Shown: positions 52,256-61,417 of the stretch, piece by piece
Layout: the number at the start of each line of letters is the position of its first letter
How positions within the stretch are numbered: position 1 is the stretch's first letter
Assembly (NCBI GenBank): GCA_947164965.1
Contig: CAMUYR010000001.1
Coordinates: 62,001 to 126,000 of the forward strand
Source: an uncultured Prevotella sp.
GTDB lineage: Bacteria > Bacteroidota > Bacteroidia > Bacteroidales > Bacteroidaceae
Reading direction: 5' to 3'
DNA: 64,000 nucleotides
The notes under the pieces: generated by a model
What the model was told of the DNA's origin: nothing
Databases searched by the model: none
The model's input: the letters and a program-made list of their open reading frames with translations, nothing else
Position numbers and translations under genes: made by a program

Positions 52256-53620
52256 TTAAAAAAGCTGTGATAGGGCATAGAGTGGCAAGATGTCTACGTG
52301 GCGGATTGCATCATCTGCTTTTGAGTCAACATAATCGAACCTGCCGAAGTTTTCAAGTGAACAACGCATGGCATGCGACAGCTTCTTATCGCGCATAAAA
52401 TCCCATAGACTCTTCATGCCTCCTTGTACACCTGCCTTAACTTCAATGGGTAGTACTTGCATGTCTTTAGAGAACAGGTAGTCTATCTCGGCAGTTGCAT
52501 TCTTGGCCTGACGCACCCAATAATACAAATCATGATGCAAGTTGGGCGAAAGGTAATGCAACAGTTCAAGCCCAGCCAGCATCTCGGCCACAGGCCCTTT
52601 GTTAACAAGGTCGGCTGCAGTCGACGTAAGGATATGGGTGGCTATAGCAGTCGTATCGCCTATCTGCATGTTCAGCAGTCTTAGCATCAGTCCTGTGTCG
52701 AGCAACAGCATCTTGCGAATACTCTCATCGGCCTCGTCGCCCAAGGGCAGTCCGTTGCCATTGGTATGCGTAACGGGTATCAGTATGCCGGCCTTGATAA
52801 GCAGTTCAAGCGCTTTTTTAACTTCGGCAGTCTTATAACTGCCTGGCACTTGAGCGTATACAAACTTATTAGTGGCTTGCAATGCTGCGCTCCTCATGGT
52901 GGCACTTAATAGCTGTGGATCAATCTTCTTCTTGTATTTCGGGAAATCGGCCTCGTAGCCCGATATGATGTCGTCCTGTACTTCCTGGCACATCAGATAA
53001 TCATGGGTTTCAACCCACTTTACAACCGATTCGGGCATTCCGCCTACCAACATATATGTACGAACCAGCCCCACCAGTTTATCGTGCAAGGGCATTGGTA
53101 ATGGAGAGTCGACGTTAGCTTGCCGGCGCGCTTCGATGAGTAACTGTTCGTTGCTGGCAAGCAAGAACTCATCGAAGGTCATTGGGAACATATACATAGA
53201 ATGTACGCGTCCCACGCCAAAGGTGGGGATATCATCCAAAACGAATTCCAGTAATGAACCAGCTGCAATAACATGTAGACCAGGCATGTCTTCCTTGAAA
53301 TAACGTAATGCCATAATAGCCTGCTTGCTCTCTTGTATCTCGTCAATAAATAGTAATGTCTCGTTGGGTACAATAGGCGTGCCGCACATGGCTGCCATCT
53401 GAGGTACGATACGTTTCACATCAAGGTCTTTCTTGAACAGCTCAATATAATCAGGCTGTTTTTCAAGGTTTACTTCAACATAATATTTAAATGATTCGCC
53501 CAGATGTTTTACGGCAGTCGACTTGCCTACCTGTCGTGCACCTCGCAACAGAATAGGTTTGTGTTCAGGGCGTGCTGCCCACTCGTTTAAATATCGGTCT
53601 ATAATTCTTTCGTAGTACAT
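52256..53620 (-). CDS. AAA_14/DUF4143 ATPase, copy 2
   Basis: 454 residues. Walker A 'RGARQVGKSTAV' near residue 26, Walker B 'LLFIDEIQES', and a C-terminal DUF4143 domain with 'AEIDYLFSKDMQVLPIEVKA', a PD-(D/E)xK-like nuclease motif that is intact here. It is only distantly similar to the ATPase at 49624. It has its own good promoter at 53644-53675 within an unusual AT-rich repeat region. The role of the family is not established. Confidence 0.83.
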   Translation of the reverse strand: MYYERIIDRYLNEWAARPEHKPILLRGARQVGKSTAVKHLGESFKYYVEVNLEKQPDYIELFKKDLDVKRIVPQMAAMCGTPIVPNETLLFIDEIQESKQAIMALRYFKEDMPGLHVIAAGSLLEFVLDDIPTFGVGRVHSMYMFPMTFDEFLLASNEQLLIEARRQANVDSPLPMPLHDKLVGLVRTYMLVGGMPESVVKWVETHDYLMCQEVQDDIISGYEADFPKYKKKIDPQLLSATMRSAALQATNKFVYAQVPGSYKTAEVKKALELLIKAGILIPVTHTNGNGLPLGDEADESIRKMLLLDTGLMLRLLNMQIGDTTAIATHILTSTAADLVNKGPVAEMLAGLELLHYLSPNLHHDLYYWVRQAKNATAEIDYLFSKDMQVLPIEVKAGVQGGMKSLWDFMRDKKLSHAMRCSLENFGRFDYVDSKADDAIRHVDILPLYALSQLF

Positions 53621-53643
53621 ATAACCTCCTGATTTTCTGGGTG

Positions 53644-53675
53644 CAAAGATACAAAAAAGAAATTATCCAAACAAA
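53644..53675 (-). promoter_or_regulatory. Bacteroidota-type promoter for the ATPase
   Basis: On the minus strand TTTG (53672-53675), a 20-base spacer, and TATCTTTG (53644-53651). The start codon is 24 bases downstream of the -7 box. Confidence 0.8.
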
Positions 53676-53741
53676 TAATTTACCGAAAATCGAAAAAATC
53701 CAAAGAAATAATTCGTCAAAAATCAAAAAAATCCAAAGAAA
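53676..53741. repeat. Two 33-bp AT-rich direct repeats upstream of the promoter
   Basis: TAATT followed by (A/C)-variable bases and ending in AAATCCAAAGAAA occurs at 53676-53708 and 53709-53741; a partial third unit overlaps the promoter. The 53621-53887 gap contains these repeats, the promoter, and a relic of a coding tail described separately. Confidence 0.7.
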
Positions 53742-53806
53742 TCCTACTCGAAACAAATAAGCCACCCTCGGTGTGAGGGTCAGCGGTATCTCCAGCTTGA
53801 CTTTAA

Positions 53807-53878
53807 TCATATATAGTTGTTGCCATAAGTGTCTTTACCCTTGTAGACACCAATGGCAGAATCCAAGTCGCTTCACAT
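53807..53878 (-). pseudogene. Relic of a lipoprotein C-terminus behind two in-frame stops
   Basis: Continuing in frame past the metallophosphoesterase stop gives T-S-T-M, a second stop, then SDLDSAIGVYKGKDTYGNNYI and a third stop. The block resembles the end of the neighbouring metallopeptidase-like protein (LPIDIFIGKDNYGNTYYM). It is probably a decayed C-terminal module of the phosphoesterase gene or of a lost paralog. Confidence 0.55.
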
Positions 53879-53887
53879 TGTCGAAGT

Positions 53888-55435
53888 TCATTGCGTGGGC
53901 TTGGGGATGGTGAGCACGGCATGGAGGTCGTTGGTCCGGCTGGACAGTGCGGCATCGCTCGCCTGGTTGGTATCGGTGAGCATGCTGGTCAGCGTGGGCT
54001 TGATGTATTGCATCAGCATCCCTTGCACAGCGGTGACTGATGCGTCGAGTTGATCATCGGGTACCTGCCCCTTCAGTTGTTTCAGACATAGTTTCTTTAC
54101 GCCATCCTCAAATTCGTCAATAACAGCCTGACTACGGGGATTTTCGTTCTCGTTGCCGGTATTGTGTATCATGAAAGCCTCAGTGAACGGTGTACTCAGG
54201 AACTCCATGAGCAGCTCTGTCGTCTTCTGTGGTGTGTCAGGAATGAAATTTGGCACGCCAAGTAGGCTAAACATGTTGCGGTAGGTTTGTATCGTGGCCC
54301 AGGAATCGTTGACGTGCCATGCCAGACCGTAGGTGAGGTTCGATGCGCTGCGCTTGTAGCACTCCTGCTGGACGTCGGCCATAGAGGGTATCGACTTGAT
54401 ATATTCCGTTGAGACGTTCCACTGCGTGAAGTCGCGGTTAACGGTGATGGTGCGCCACGCATTGGGATAGCTGACGGTGGAACCCGTCGATATGTCTATC
54501 AGACTGTCGGTCTTGGCTTCTGTCGCCTTCCTGTATTGTGAGATGTCCTGCAGGTGCTGGTGGCCGGTGAGCACAAGGTGGATGCCGTGCTGCATCATGG
54601 CCTCGGCCACTTTCTTGTAGTCTTTCACTACGTAGGGAGACTGCAACGTGGCCTGTCCGTCGTAGTGTTCCACAGCATTGTGGTGCATCATGGCTACCAC
54701 CTGCTTGCCTGCAGCCCGTGCAGCATCGGCCTGCTGCCACATCCACTCCAGCGTGGCCTCGCGTATGCGCCCTGCCGTCTGGTTCTGGTTGATGGAGTCG
54801 CCACGCTCCTTATAGCGGTTCTCCTCATAGAGATTGCTATCGAGGCAGATGAGCACCAGCCCTTTGAACGGCTCGCAGGTGAACGAGAGCGATGCCGGGT
54901 CGCGGACGGTCTCAGGCCGTGCATAACCATAATTGGCATACAGCTGTGCAAACTGCTGGGGCGAAGTGCGCTCGGCAGGCCGCGTCTGGTCGCCCTGGTA
55001 ATAGACTCCCTCGGGATTGTCGATGTCGTGGTTGCCAGGAATGACGATGGTAGGAATGCCCGCCGTGCGTATGCGCTCCAGAAGGCTCACCACCAGCTGG
55101 TGGCTCACCAGCTCGCCGTCCTTGGTCAGGTCGCCGGGGATGAGCACTAGGTCGGGCTTCTTCTCCAGCACGACGTCGATGACAGTCTCCAGTACTTCGC
55201 CGCTCTCCTCCAACAGCTTGGGGTCTATCTTGGTATAGTCTTCAAAGGCTTTGCCTTTCTGCACAAGCAATTGCGGAGCCATCACGTGGATGTCGCTCAT
55301 CACGAAGATGCTATACTCGGACTTCGGCTCTACCGGCGTGGGTCCGCTGGGATTGTCGGTGTTGTCGATGCATGATGACAGCGACATACAGATTAGTGCT
55401 ACTGCTGCGAGCACCCATAGAATGTTCTTATTCAT
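53888..55435 (-). CDS. Metallophosphoesterase lipoprotein
   Basis: 515 residues with lipobox LSSC (Cys22), then a 'DNPSGPTP' linker like that of the GH3 proteins. Calcineurin-type metal ligands appear in order: 'FVMSDIHV', 'IPGDLTKDGE', 'VIPGNHDIDN', 'VAMMHHNAV' and 'LVLTGHQHL'. The substrate is unknown; it could be a nucleotide, phospholipid or phosphodiester in the periplasm or at the surface. About 170 C-terminal residues are unassigned and helical. It starts 5 bases after the metallopeptidase-like gene, so they are cotranscribed. The end may be shortened by a stop codon (see relic at 53807-53878). Confidence 0.82.
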   Translation of the reverse strand: MNKNILWVLAAVALICMSLSSCIDNTDNPSGPTPVEPKSEYSIFVMSDIHVMAPQLLVQKGKAFEDYTKIDPKLLEESGEVLETVIDVVLEKKPDLVLIPGDLTKDGELVSHQLVVSLLERIRTAGIPTIVIPGNHDIDNPEGVYYQGDQTRPAERTSPQQFAQLYANYGYARPETVRDPASLSFTCEPFKGLVLICLDSNLYEENRYKERGDSINQNQTAGRIREATLEWMWQQADAARAAGKQVVAMMHHNAVEHYDGQATLQSPYVVKDYKKVAEAMMQHGIHLVLTGHQHLQDISQYRKATEAKTDSLIDISTGSTVSYPNAWRTITVNRDFTQWNVSTEYIKSIPSMADVQQECYKRSASNLTYGLAWHVNDSWATIQTYRNMFSLLGVPNFIPDTPQKTTELLMEFLSTPFTEAFMIHNTGNENENPRSQAVIDEFEDGVKKLCLKQLKGQVPDDQLDASVTAVQGMLMQYIKPTLTSMLTDTNQASDAALSSRTNDLHAVLTIPKPTQ

Positions 55436-55440
55436 AATTA

Positions 55441-57000
55441 TTACTCGCTAAAGTTAGTATCTGTTTGGGGTTGTTCCTTACTCATATAATAGGTGTTGCC
55501 GTAATTGTCTTTACCGATGAAGATATCAATAGGCAGCTTCTTTAATGTGAATCCCTCGATGCCGGTGACGGCCGTGAGCTGACCTTCCTGCGTGACGGTG
55601 ACGGGCTCGATGGGTGAGGGGGCTTCCATATTCTTTAGGCCTGTGACGGTCAGATTGCCGGCATTGGTCGTGGGAATAAGGGTGAAGACACCATATTCCA
55701 ATATTGTCAGATTATCCATGACATAATCATCTGTAGAGCTGGTGACATTTGTCGCGCAACTGTAGCCTGGCAGTTCCAGCAGATTGAAAGTAGAAGTAGA
55801 GCTTGCGGTTGAATTAGAAGGACATGGTATGACCAGATAGGTCAGCATACCCGTCTTGTGGGCATTGATGGCCTTTGTGACAAGCTGAATATCAGGATTG
55901 TCTTCACCGTAAAACTGTGAAAGCGTCTTACGGACCACCTCCATGTCGGCAGCATCCTGACTCTCGTCGTAGTTGGCAGGAACAGGCACATCCTTGAGCA
56001 GGAAGTTGATGGGTGTCAGTGCCTTCTGCTTGAAGTTGTCTATGGCTTCTGTCAGCCTGCCATCGCGCTTAGCCAGCCAGATGGCAATGCTACTCATATA
56101 ACTTTCCTGATCCACGTTAGAGCCAAGGTACAGACCTTCAATCTCATGAAGTTGCTTGTAACCGAAAAGCGGGTGAAGCAGATTGCGCTCGAAGAAGTCG
56201 GCTGTTGCCTCGTCGACGTCGGTTCCTTTGATGCCGGCAGCCTCCTGTGGATAGGTCTTCTCGTACTTGTCGGTCCAGTATTTGGCACGACTGTAGTGCT
56301 TGTCTTTCTGGCTGGGGTTTTCCCATGCCGCCTTCAGTGCCAGCAAGGCCAGTTTACGATAGGCGCGAGGCATATAGTCGATAGGATAGTCCTGGTTGCG
56401 GTTCTCTTTTCCGGCGTCCTCACTCTTGGCGGTTTTCTTCCAGCCTTTAGCAGGAATCTGTACATATTGGTGGAATGCCTCATGATAGAAGAGTGCAACG
56501 AACTTTAGCATATAATCCTTGAGGGTGATTTCCTCCCCGTACATTTTTAACATCCTTTCCTTCATTTCTTCATAAGAGTCAATGAAGAGGATGATGGTGC
56601 AGTTCAAGCCATTGAAAGCCACGTGACTAAAGCTGGTGGTGTTCTGGACAGCGCGCTTCACGTCTTCACTCCATTCGCTCTGAGGTATCTCTTTCTTGGT
56701 GGTGGGGTTAATCAGGTACATACGGGTTTTCTCCTGATTGACCAGCAGCATATTGAAGTCGGCAGGATTAACGTCAGCATTCCAAGCCGTCTGAACATGT
56801 GGATTGGCTATCTTGATGGCCGCCCAGAACCAGTCTGTCATCTTGTCGTAGTCGGTGCTCACCTCAGGCAGCGTGTTATTGTCTGTTTGTTCCGGTTCAG
56901 CACCTGACCCGTTTGCCGGATTGTCTTCTACCGTACACGAAACCAGACTGAGGCCGCAGGTAAGGATGGCGGCCAGCACCCATAACAGATTCTTCTTCAT
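55441..57000 (-). CDS. HExxH-motif lipoprotein, putative zinc metallopeptidase
   Basis: 519 residues from the ATG ending at 57000, giving lipobox LVSC (Cys22); a start 7 codons earlier is possible. 'ALFYHEAFHQYV' supplies H-E-x-x-H at 173-177, and 'DVDEATADFFE' at about 262-271 offers a downstream Glu as third zinc ligand, the gluzincin arrangement. I cannot name the family. The last 120 residues form a beta-rich module ending in FIGKDNYGNTYYM. It sits between GH3 copy 2 and the phosphoesterase, all lipoproteins with related leaders. Substrate unknown. Confidence 0.68.
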   Translation of the reverse strand: MKKNLLWVLAAILTCGLSLVSCTVEDNPANGSGAEPEQTDNNTLPEVSTDYDKMTDWFWAAIKIANPHVQTAWNADVNPADFNMLLVNQEKTRMYLINPTTKKEIPQSEWSEDVKRAVQNTTSFSHVAFNGLNCTIILFIDSYEEMKERMLKMYGEEITLKDYMLKFVALFYHEAFHQYVQIPAKGWKKTAKSEDAGKENRNQDYPIDYMPRAYRKLALLALKAAWENPSQKDKHYSRAKYWTDKYEKTYPQEAAGIKGTDVDEATADFFERNLLHPLFGYKQLHEIEGLYLGSNVDQESYMSSIAIWLAKRDGRLTEAIDNFKQKALTPINFLLKDVPVPANYDESQDAADMEVVRKTLSQFYGEDNPDIQLVTKAINAHKTGMLTYLVIPCPSNSTASSTSTFNLLELPGYSCATNVTSSTDDYVMDNLTILEYGVFTLIPTTNAGNLTVTGLKNMEAPSPIEPVTVTQEGQLTAVTGIEGFTLKKLPIDIFIGKDNYGNTYYMSKEQPQTDTNFSE

Positions 57001-57053
57001 ATTCGTTAGTAATTTACTCACGGAGTGTCAGACACTTTGTGCGCGTTCTTTAT

Positions 57054-58250
57054 TTATATTTTTGTTTTCATCTTTAGAATGCGGCGGACACTTTGGTTGA
57101 TGCGTTCCTCGGTGATGGTGCCGTTCTCTACGGCCGCCATGACGGCATCGAAAGCCTGGACTAGGTTCTGCGGCCCCAGCACGATGTCAACACCTGCCTG
57201 AATGCAACCAACGGCAGCCTCGGCACATGAGTACTGTTGGGTGATGGCTCCCATCTCCATAGCATCGGTGATGATGATGTTCTGATAACCCAGTTCTCTG
57301 CGCAGCTTGTCCTGCAGGATGAGACTCGACATGGTGGCGGGAATCTCAGAGCCCGTAACGTTAGGCGTACCGATATGAGCAGTCATAATCAGCTGGCAGC
57401 CCCACTTGATGCCTGCCTTGAAAGTAACCATCTCGCAGCTGGCCATCTCGTCCCATGTCTTCAGGCTCTGTGCATAGCCATAGTGGGTGTCGGCCTTGGT
57501 GTCGCCATGTCCCGGAAAGTGCTTTATACAACCCGTTATGCCGGCATCCTTCAGTCCCTGCAGATAATTGGTTACCATCGGGGCTGCCACAGCGGGATCG
57601 TCGCTGAAAGCACGCTTGCCTATGACGATATTCTCAGGGTTGGTATTCACGTCGGCCACAGGGGCAAAGTCGATGTCGAAGCCGTACTTCTTAAGATACG
57701 TGCCGATGGTATTGCCGCAATAGTAGGCATTCTTCGGATCGCCCGTCTTACCGATGGAATCCATCGACTCGAAGGTCTCCACATTGAAGTTCGGGTTCCT
57801 GCCGATGCGGGCCACTCGACCGCCCTCTTCGTCGATACACAGTAGCGGTGAGCCTTTCAGGGCGCGTATCTGCGGGATGAACCGGGCCAGCTGTGCCTCG
57901 TCCTCGATGTTATGCGCATAGAGGATGATGCCGCCAACAGGGTATTTCTCGTTTACGCCCTTCATCGTCTCGTTAACGGCCTGAAGCCTGATTTTTGTTA
58001 TGTCGTCGGCACTACCATCGATGCCACTGGGCAAGTTAAAGTGAATAGTAGTATCCAAACATTCGGGGCGCACATAGAACATCTGCCCCACCTTTTCGCG
58101 CAGGGTCATCTTCTGCAGCTGTTCCTCCACCAGGTCGTCAGGTGTGGGACCTACAGGATTATCGTCATTAGTACAGGCAGAAAAAACAAACAAGCCACCG
58201 ATAAACAGGATAGCGGCTAAACTCCTTAGTAATTTTTGTTTCTTAATCAT
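57054..58250 (-). CDS. GH3-family lipoprotein (beta-N-acetylhexosaminidase-like), copy 2
   Basis: 398 residues with lipobox FSAC (Cys26). It is almost identical in sequence to the gene at 51016-52206, with the same KHFPGHGDT, DTHYG and TDAMEM catalytic blocks. Differences cluster at the first few codons (MIKKQKLL instead of MKKNLL) and the last 30 residues (ENGTITEERINQ against ESGTITEARINQ; KMKTKI against KLKAKY). The two copies are in direct orientation 4.8 kb apart. This indicates recent duplication or gene conversion. Confidence 0.85.
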   Translation of the reverse strand: MIKKQKLLRSLAAILFIGGLFVFSACTNDDNPVGPTPDDLVEEQLQKMTLREKVGQMFYVRPECLDTTIHFNLPSGIDGSADDITKIRLQAVNETMKGVNEKYPVGGIILYAHNIEDEAQLARFIPQIRALKGSPLLCIDEEGGRVARIGRNPNFNVETFESMDSIGKTGDPKNAYYCGNTIGTYLKKYGFDIDFAPVADVNTNPENIVIGKRAFSDDPAVAAPMVTNYLQGLKDAGITGCIKHFPGHGDTKADTHYGYAQSLKTWDEMASCEMVTFKAGIKWGCQLIMTAHIGTPNVTGSEIPATMSSLILQDKLRRELGYQNIIITDAMEMGAITQQYSCAEAAVGCIQAGVDIVLGPQNLVQAFDAVMAAVENGTITEERINQSVRRILKMKTKI

Positions 58251-58280
58251 TATGTTAAAAAGTATTCAATTATATCTTCT

Positions 58281-61200
58281 TTATTTTATTATTATCTTCT
58301 TGCCATTGTTAATATAGACACCTGCTGCAGGCTTGCCAGTGATGCGACGGCCTTGCAGATCGTAGTAGCTGTCGGTATCAGTGGTTGGCATAATAGCCGT
58401 TCTGATGCCTGTCGGATCGTTGTCGTTGACAATCTTAAGCGATGTTGGCAGTCCTGTCGCATTCTCTTGAGCTACCAGACAGAAGGTGAAAGGCTTCATT
58501 TCGTAGCTGTCATGCAGCACGAAGCTGTCGCCTTCCAGGATGTAGACATTCTTTCTGGTCTGCCGACAGTAGTTGTAAACGATACCGAGCTTTGAACCCA
58601 GCAAGAAATACGAACTCTGAAAGATAGCATCTCCCATGAATTTGACGGTACGGCCAGCCATGGCGGGGTCGACACGGACTAACGAGAACTGGCCACGTTG
58701 GGCGGCCGGCTTCACATGCAGTTCGCCTTTCGAAGCGCCACAGTCCTTCATCTCCTCACTTTCGGCAAAGTAGTGGAAATTTGCTGAGAGATCTTCTCCT
58801 GTTACCGCATCTGTCACGAATTCATCGGTTATGATATCTGAAAAGAAAACCAGCGGGAGCCAGCAATTGGTCTCCTCAGCGGTGAAGGTATGCACGATAC
58901 CCGCTGATTCTGAAGAGACATTGGGAATATTATTCTTAAAGCCCATATCATAGCGGGTGTCGAAGACGACGGGGTTCTGGGAACTGCCTTTGTCATTCAA
59001 TACGATGGCATGTTCCAGTCCTTCCACTGAGGGGTTCGACACGTAATAGATGGTGTTGGGATTCTTGTTGGGCGTGACACGCTTTACCTTGGACTGGGGA
59101 ATGATGACGACTGTAGCATCCTCGGGTGCGACAATCTCTTCAGCATCGTCAAAAACGGTCTCCACACTATCTGGCGTCAAGGCGGTAGCCACAGGAACAA
59201 TGGTATAGACGTCGGTGAAGTATTCGTCAAACAGATCGTTAGTATTCAGATATCTGAACGAGAACCTGACCTTCGACCATGTTCCCATTTCTTTAAGTTT
59301 TTCCGTAAAGGTAATACTGCTGCCAGCAGGTAATTTTCTACTTCCTGTGGTGAGTGGGACATTCTCGGATTCGTCCTCGACATTATAGCCAGTGATTTTG
59401 AACAAGCCACTATAGTCTTTGTCACTTTGGTTGAAGATGGTAAAGTCGAGCTTGCCACTCGATCCCTTAATGATTTTCTTTTCGTTATCAACCCTGTTGC
59501 CACCCAGTGTCAGCGGACCCAACGTGATGGGTGTGGCATCTATTTTAATGCCATAGAGCCAATGGCGGTAGAACATATCAGCATAGACACCATACTGATC
59601 GTCAGGTTTCATGATGACCGTACCGTAATCTGTTTTCCGTCTGACGACCTTCACCTTTCGGGTCTCATGCGGACGGAGCAGACAGCGCTCGTAGCTCCAT
59701 AAAGCGGAGGCTGTTGTATAAACGAACAGATGGCCAAAATATTCCTCATCGCTCAGATTCTCGACGGTAAAGGTGATTGTCTTGACAGTCTGTTCACCAC
59801 GAAAGTCCTCATACTCATATTCTGGGTTGGACAGTTTCAGGTTGGCTTCGCCGGGAACCTCTGTCAGACGCAGCGTAGTGCCGTCGATGTTGACGTTGAC
59901 ATAGAAACGGTCTGACCCCCGGAGCACATCCTTGATGTCAGGCTCTTTGCCAGTATCCATCATAGCAACCAGGCGGTAATTGCCATCGGAGAGTGTGTCG
60001 GGCAGCACGCAGTTGAAACTGTTGATGCAGATAATTCTCGCTGATGTCAATTCAGCATACTGCCTGCCATTCAGCATACAGTGTATCTTACCGTCTTTCA
60101 GCAGCGCATACCGGTAGGTAGGCTGCATGCTTATCGTATGGGCCGTGGTCAGATAGCGTAAGATGCGAATCTCCGGGAAGGGCGACTTCGTGTCAGGTCG
60201 TGTCATGACCGAGTCACAATATACATACATGCGTTCGCACCCCTCATGGACTGTCTGAGTCTCTATTGCCGGATCCTCCGTAGGCGGCTGGATGCCAATG
60301 ATTACATCATGGAAGTCAGACCAGCAGGGGTTTGCCAGACTGCCGCCATCGCCAGAGCCTACAGGGTCAAGTGCTGGAATCTGGAAGAACCCGTCGAATT
60401 TTCCGTTCCATCCCCAGTTGAAGTGGAATTTACCTTCTCCGTCGTAGCCGTCGCAGACAAAACTATGGCCCTCTACACTACTGTTGTAACCATTATAGAT
60501 GATGGGGCGCTTGGCAGCGAGTTCCTGATAGAGCATCTCTTCCCAATCGTCAATCGTGTACTCCACCTGGCTTAGCCAACGTACATTCTTATCATAGTCG
60601 AAGTAATCACGCAGCGCTTTGTCAATAATGATGGTCAACGCGCCAGACATACTCACACCATATTCCATCTTGACAGTTAAGCCAGCCCATCGCATCAGGT
60701 GGGCAACGGCATTGCCTTGAGCCTCGGTATAGTTGCCCTCAGTATAGGTATCGAGCATGTTTTCCCAATCAAAAGTCGTAGAAGGAGCCAGATTCCCGGG
60801 TTCGACAGTTTTTGTCGCACCCTGCGGCCACTTCCAATATTTTATCACCTGTGACATGGATGTGGCCACACAGCCTGTTATGGTTCTTACATCTGTCTTA
60901 AGGTCTACGGGGCATTCCCTGTTGTAGGGTTCACGCTGCCCCCACTGGCTTTTTATCAATGGCTCAATGCACTCCCGGGGTGCAGGAGCACGCATGGCAG
61001 CACGGGCCTTGCCCTCTTCTATCAGCTTGATTTGCCGTGCATAGCCTTGCAGCCATGCTTTCATGTTAGGGGGCATGTCATCTTGGTCAATCGCGCCATG
61101 AAGTGAATAGCCTAACACACCGTCTACGCTGTCATCAGCACTGACAATGACAAACCCGCCGCCCTCCGCATTGAAGGCATAGAGCTCTGAGATACCCGTC

Positions 61201-61376
61201 GCAGCCTCGCGGAGTTCGACAGCAGAACTTCTGCGTGTCGTCTTTCCGCTGGCCTGTCGCTGTTCGAGGAATGCCTGGGCTTTCGCCTTGGCCTGTTGCT
61301 GAGTAATGGTCGGCGCTGCCTTTGCCGCTACGGCCATCAGTGAAACGATAGTTAATAATAGCGCTTTTTTCATCAT
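58281..61376 (-). CDS. C10-family (streptopain-like) cysteine peptidase with sorting tail, copy 1
   Basis: 1031 residues. After the signal peptide there is an inhibitory prodomain ('AFLEQRQ', 'GISELYAFNAEGGGFVIVSA') to about 115. The peptidase domain (about 130-350) has the nucleophile in 'ITGCVATSMSQV' (Cys169) and the general base in 'EGHSFVCDGYDG' (His304), followed by 'FHFNWGWNGKFDGFF'. About 650 beta-rich residues follow, then a type IX-like tail (YYDLQGRRITGKPAAGVYIN, ending KKIIIK). C10 peptidases degrade host or dietary proteins, so a secreted or surface protease is likely. The prodomain is almost identical to that of the next gene. Confidence 0.87.
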   Translation of the reverse strand: MMKKALLLTIVSLMAVAAKAAPTITQQQAKAKAQAFLEQRQASGKTTRRSSAVELREAATGISELYAFNAEGGGFVIVSADDSVDGVLGYSLHGAIDQDDMPPNMKAWLQGYARQIKLIEEGKARAAMRAPAPRECIEPLIKSQWGQREPYNRECPVDLKTDVRTITGCVATSMSQVIKYWKWPQGATKTVEPGNLAPSTTFDWENMLDTYTEGNYTEAQGNAVAHLMRWAGLTVKMEYGVSMSGALTIIIDKALRDYFDYDKNVRWLSQVEYTIDDWEEMLYQELAAKRPIIYNGYNSSVEGHSFVCDGYDGEGKFHFNWGWNGKFDGFFQIPALDPVGSGDGGSLANPCWSDFHDVIIGIQPPTEDPAIETQTVHEGCERMYVYCDSVMTRPDTKSPFPEIRILRYLTTAHTISMQPTYRYALLKDGKIHCMLNGRQYAELTSARIICINSFNCVLPDTLSDGNYRLVAMMDTGKEPDIKDVLRGSDRFYVNVNIDGTTLRLTEVPGEANLKLSNPEYEYEDFRGEQTVKTITFTVENLSDEEYFGHLFVYTTASALWSYERCLLRPHETRKVKVVRRKTDYGTVIMKPDDQYGVYADMFYRHWLYGIKIDATPITLGPLTLGGNRVDNEKKIIKGSSGKLDFTIFNQSDKDYSGLFKITGYNVEDESENVPLTTGSRKLPAGSSITFTEKLKEMGTWSKVRFSFRYLNTNDLFDEYFTDVYTIVPVATALTPDSVETVFDDAEEIVAPEDATVVIIPQSKVKRVTPNKNPNTIYYVSNPSVEGLEHAIVLNDKGSSQNPVVFDTRYDMGFKNNIPNVSSESAGIVHTFTAEETNCWLPLVFFSDIITDEFVTDAVTGEDLSANFHYFAESEEMKDCGASKGELHVKPAAQRGQFSLVRVDPAMAGRTVKFMGDAIFQSSYFLLGSKLGIVYNYCRQTRKNVYILEGDSFVLHDSYEMKPFTFCLVAQENATGLPTSLKIVNDNDPTGIRTAIMPTTDTDSYYDLQGRRITGKPAAGVYINNGKKIIIK

Positions 61377-61393
61377 TGTTTCTTAGTTAAATC

Positions 61394-61417
61394 TGTTATA
61401 GCTTTTATTATTTTATG
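61394..61417 (-). promoter_or_regulatory. 24-base leader box shared by both C10 genes, copy 1
   Basis: On the minus strand the box begins CATAAAATAATAAAAG and ends CTATAACA, 18 bases before the start codon of the first C10 gene. An identical sequence lies 15 bases before the other C10 gene. It overlaps the last codons of the upstream gene here. Confidence 0.55.

Noticed and set aside
53565..53810. Short minus-strand frame with 11-residue hydrophobic repeats
   Set aside because: It covers the promoter and overlaps the start of the ATPase gene; the repeat is better explained as DNA repeats upstream of the promoter. Kept only as part of a finding.
57024..57037. AGTGTC-A-GACACT palindrome upstream of the metallopeptidase-like gene
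   Set aside because: Only a 6-bp arm and no promoter elements nearby; could be chance.
51199..57845. Matching antisense frames (202 codons) at 51199-51807 and 57237-57845
   Set aside because: They look conserved only because the GH3 genes on the other strand are duplicated.
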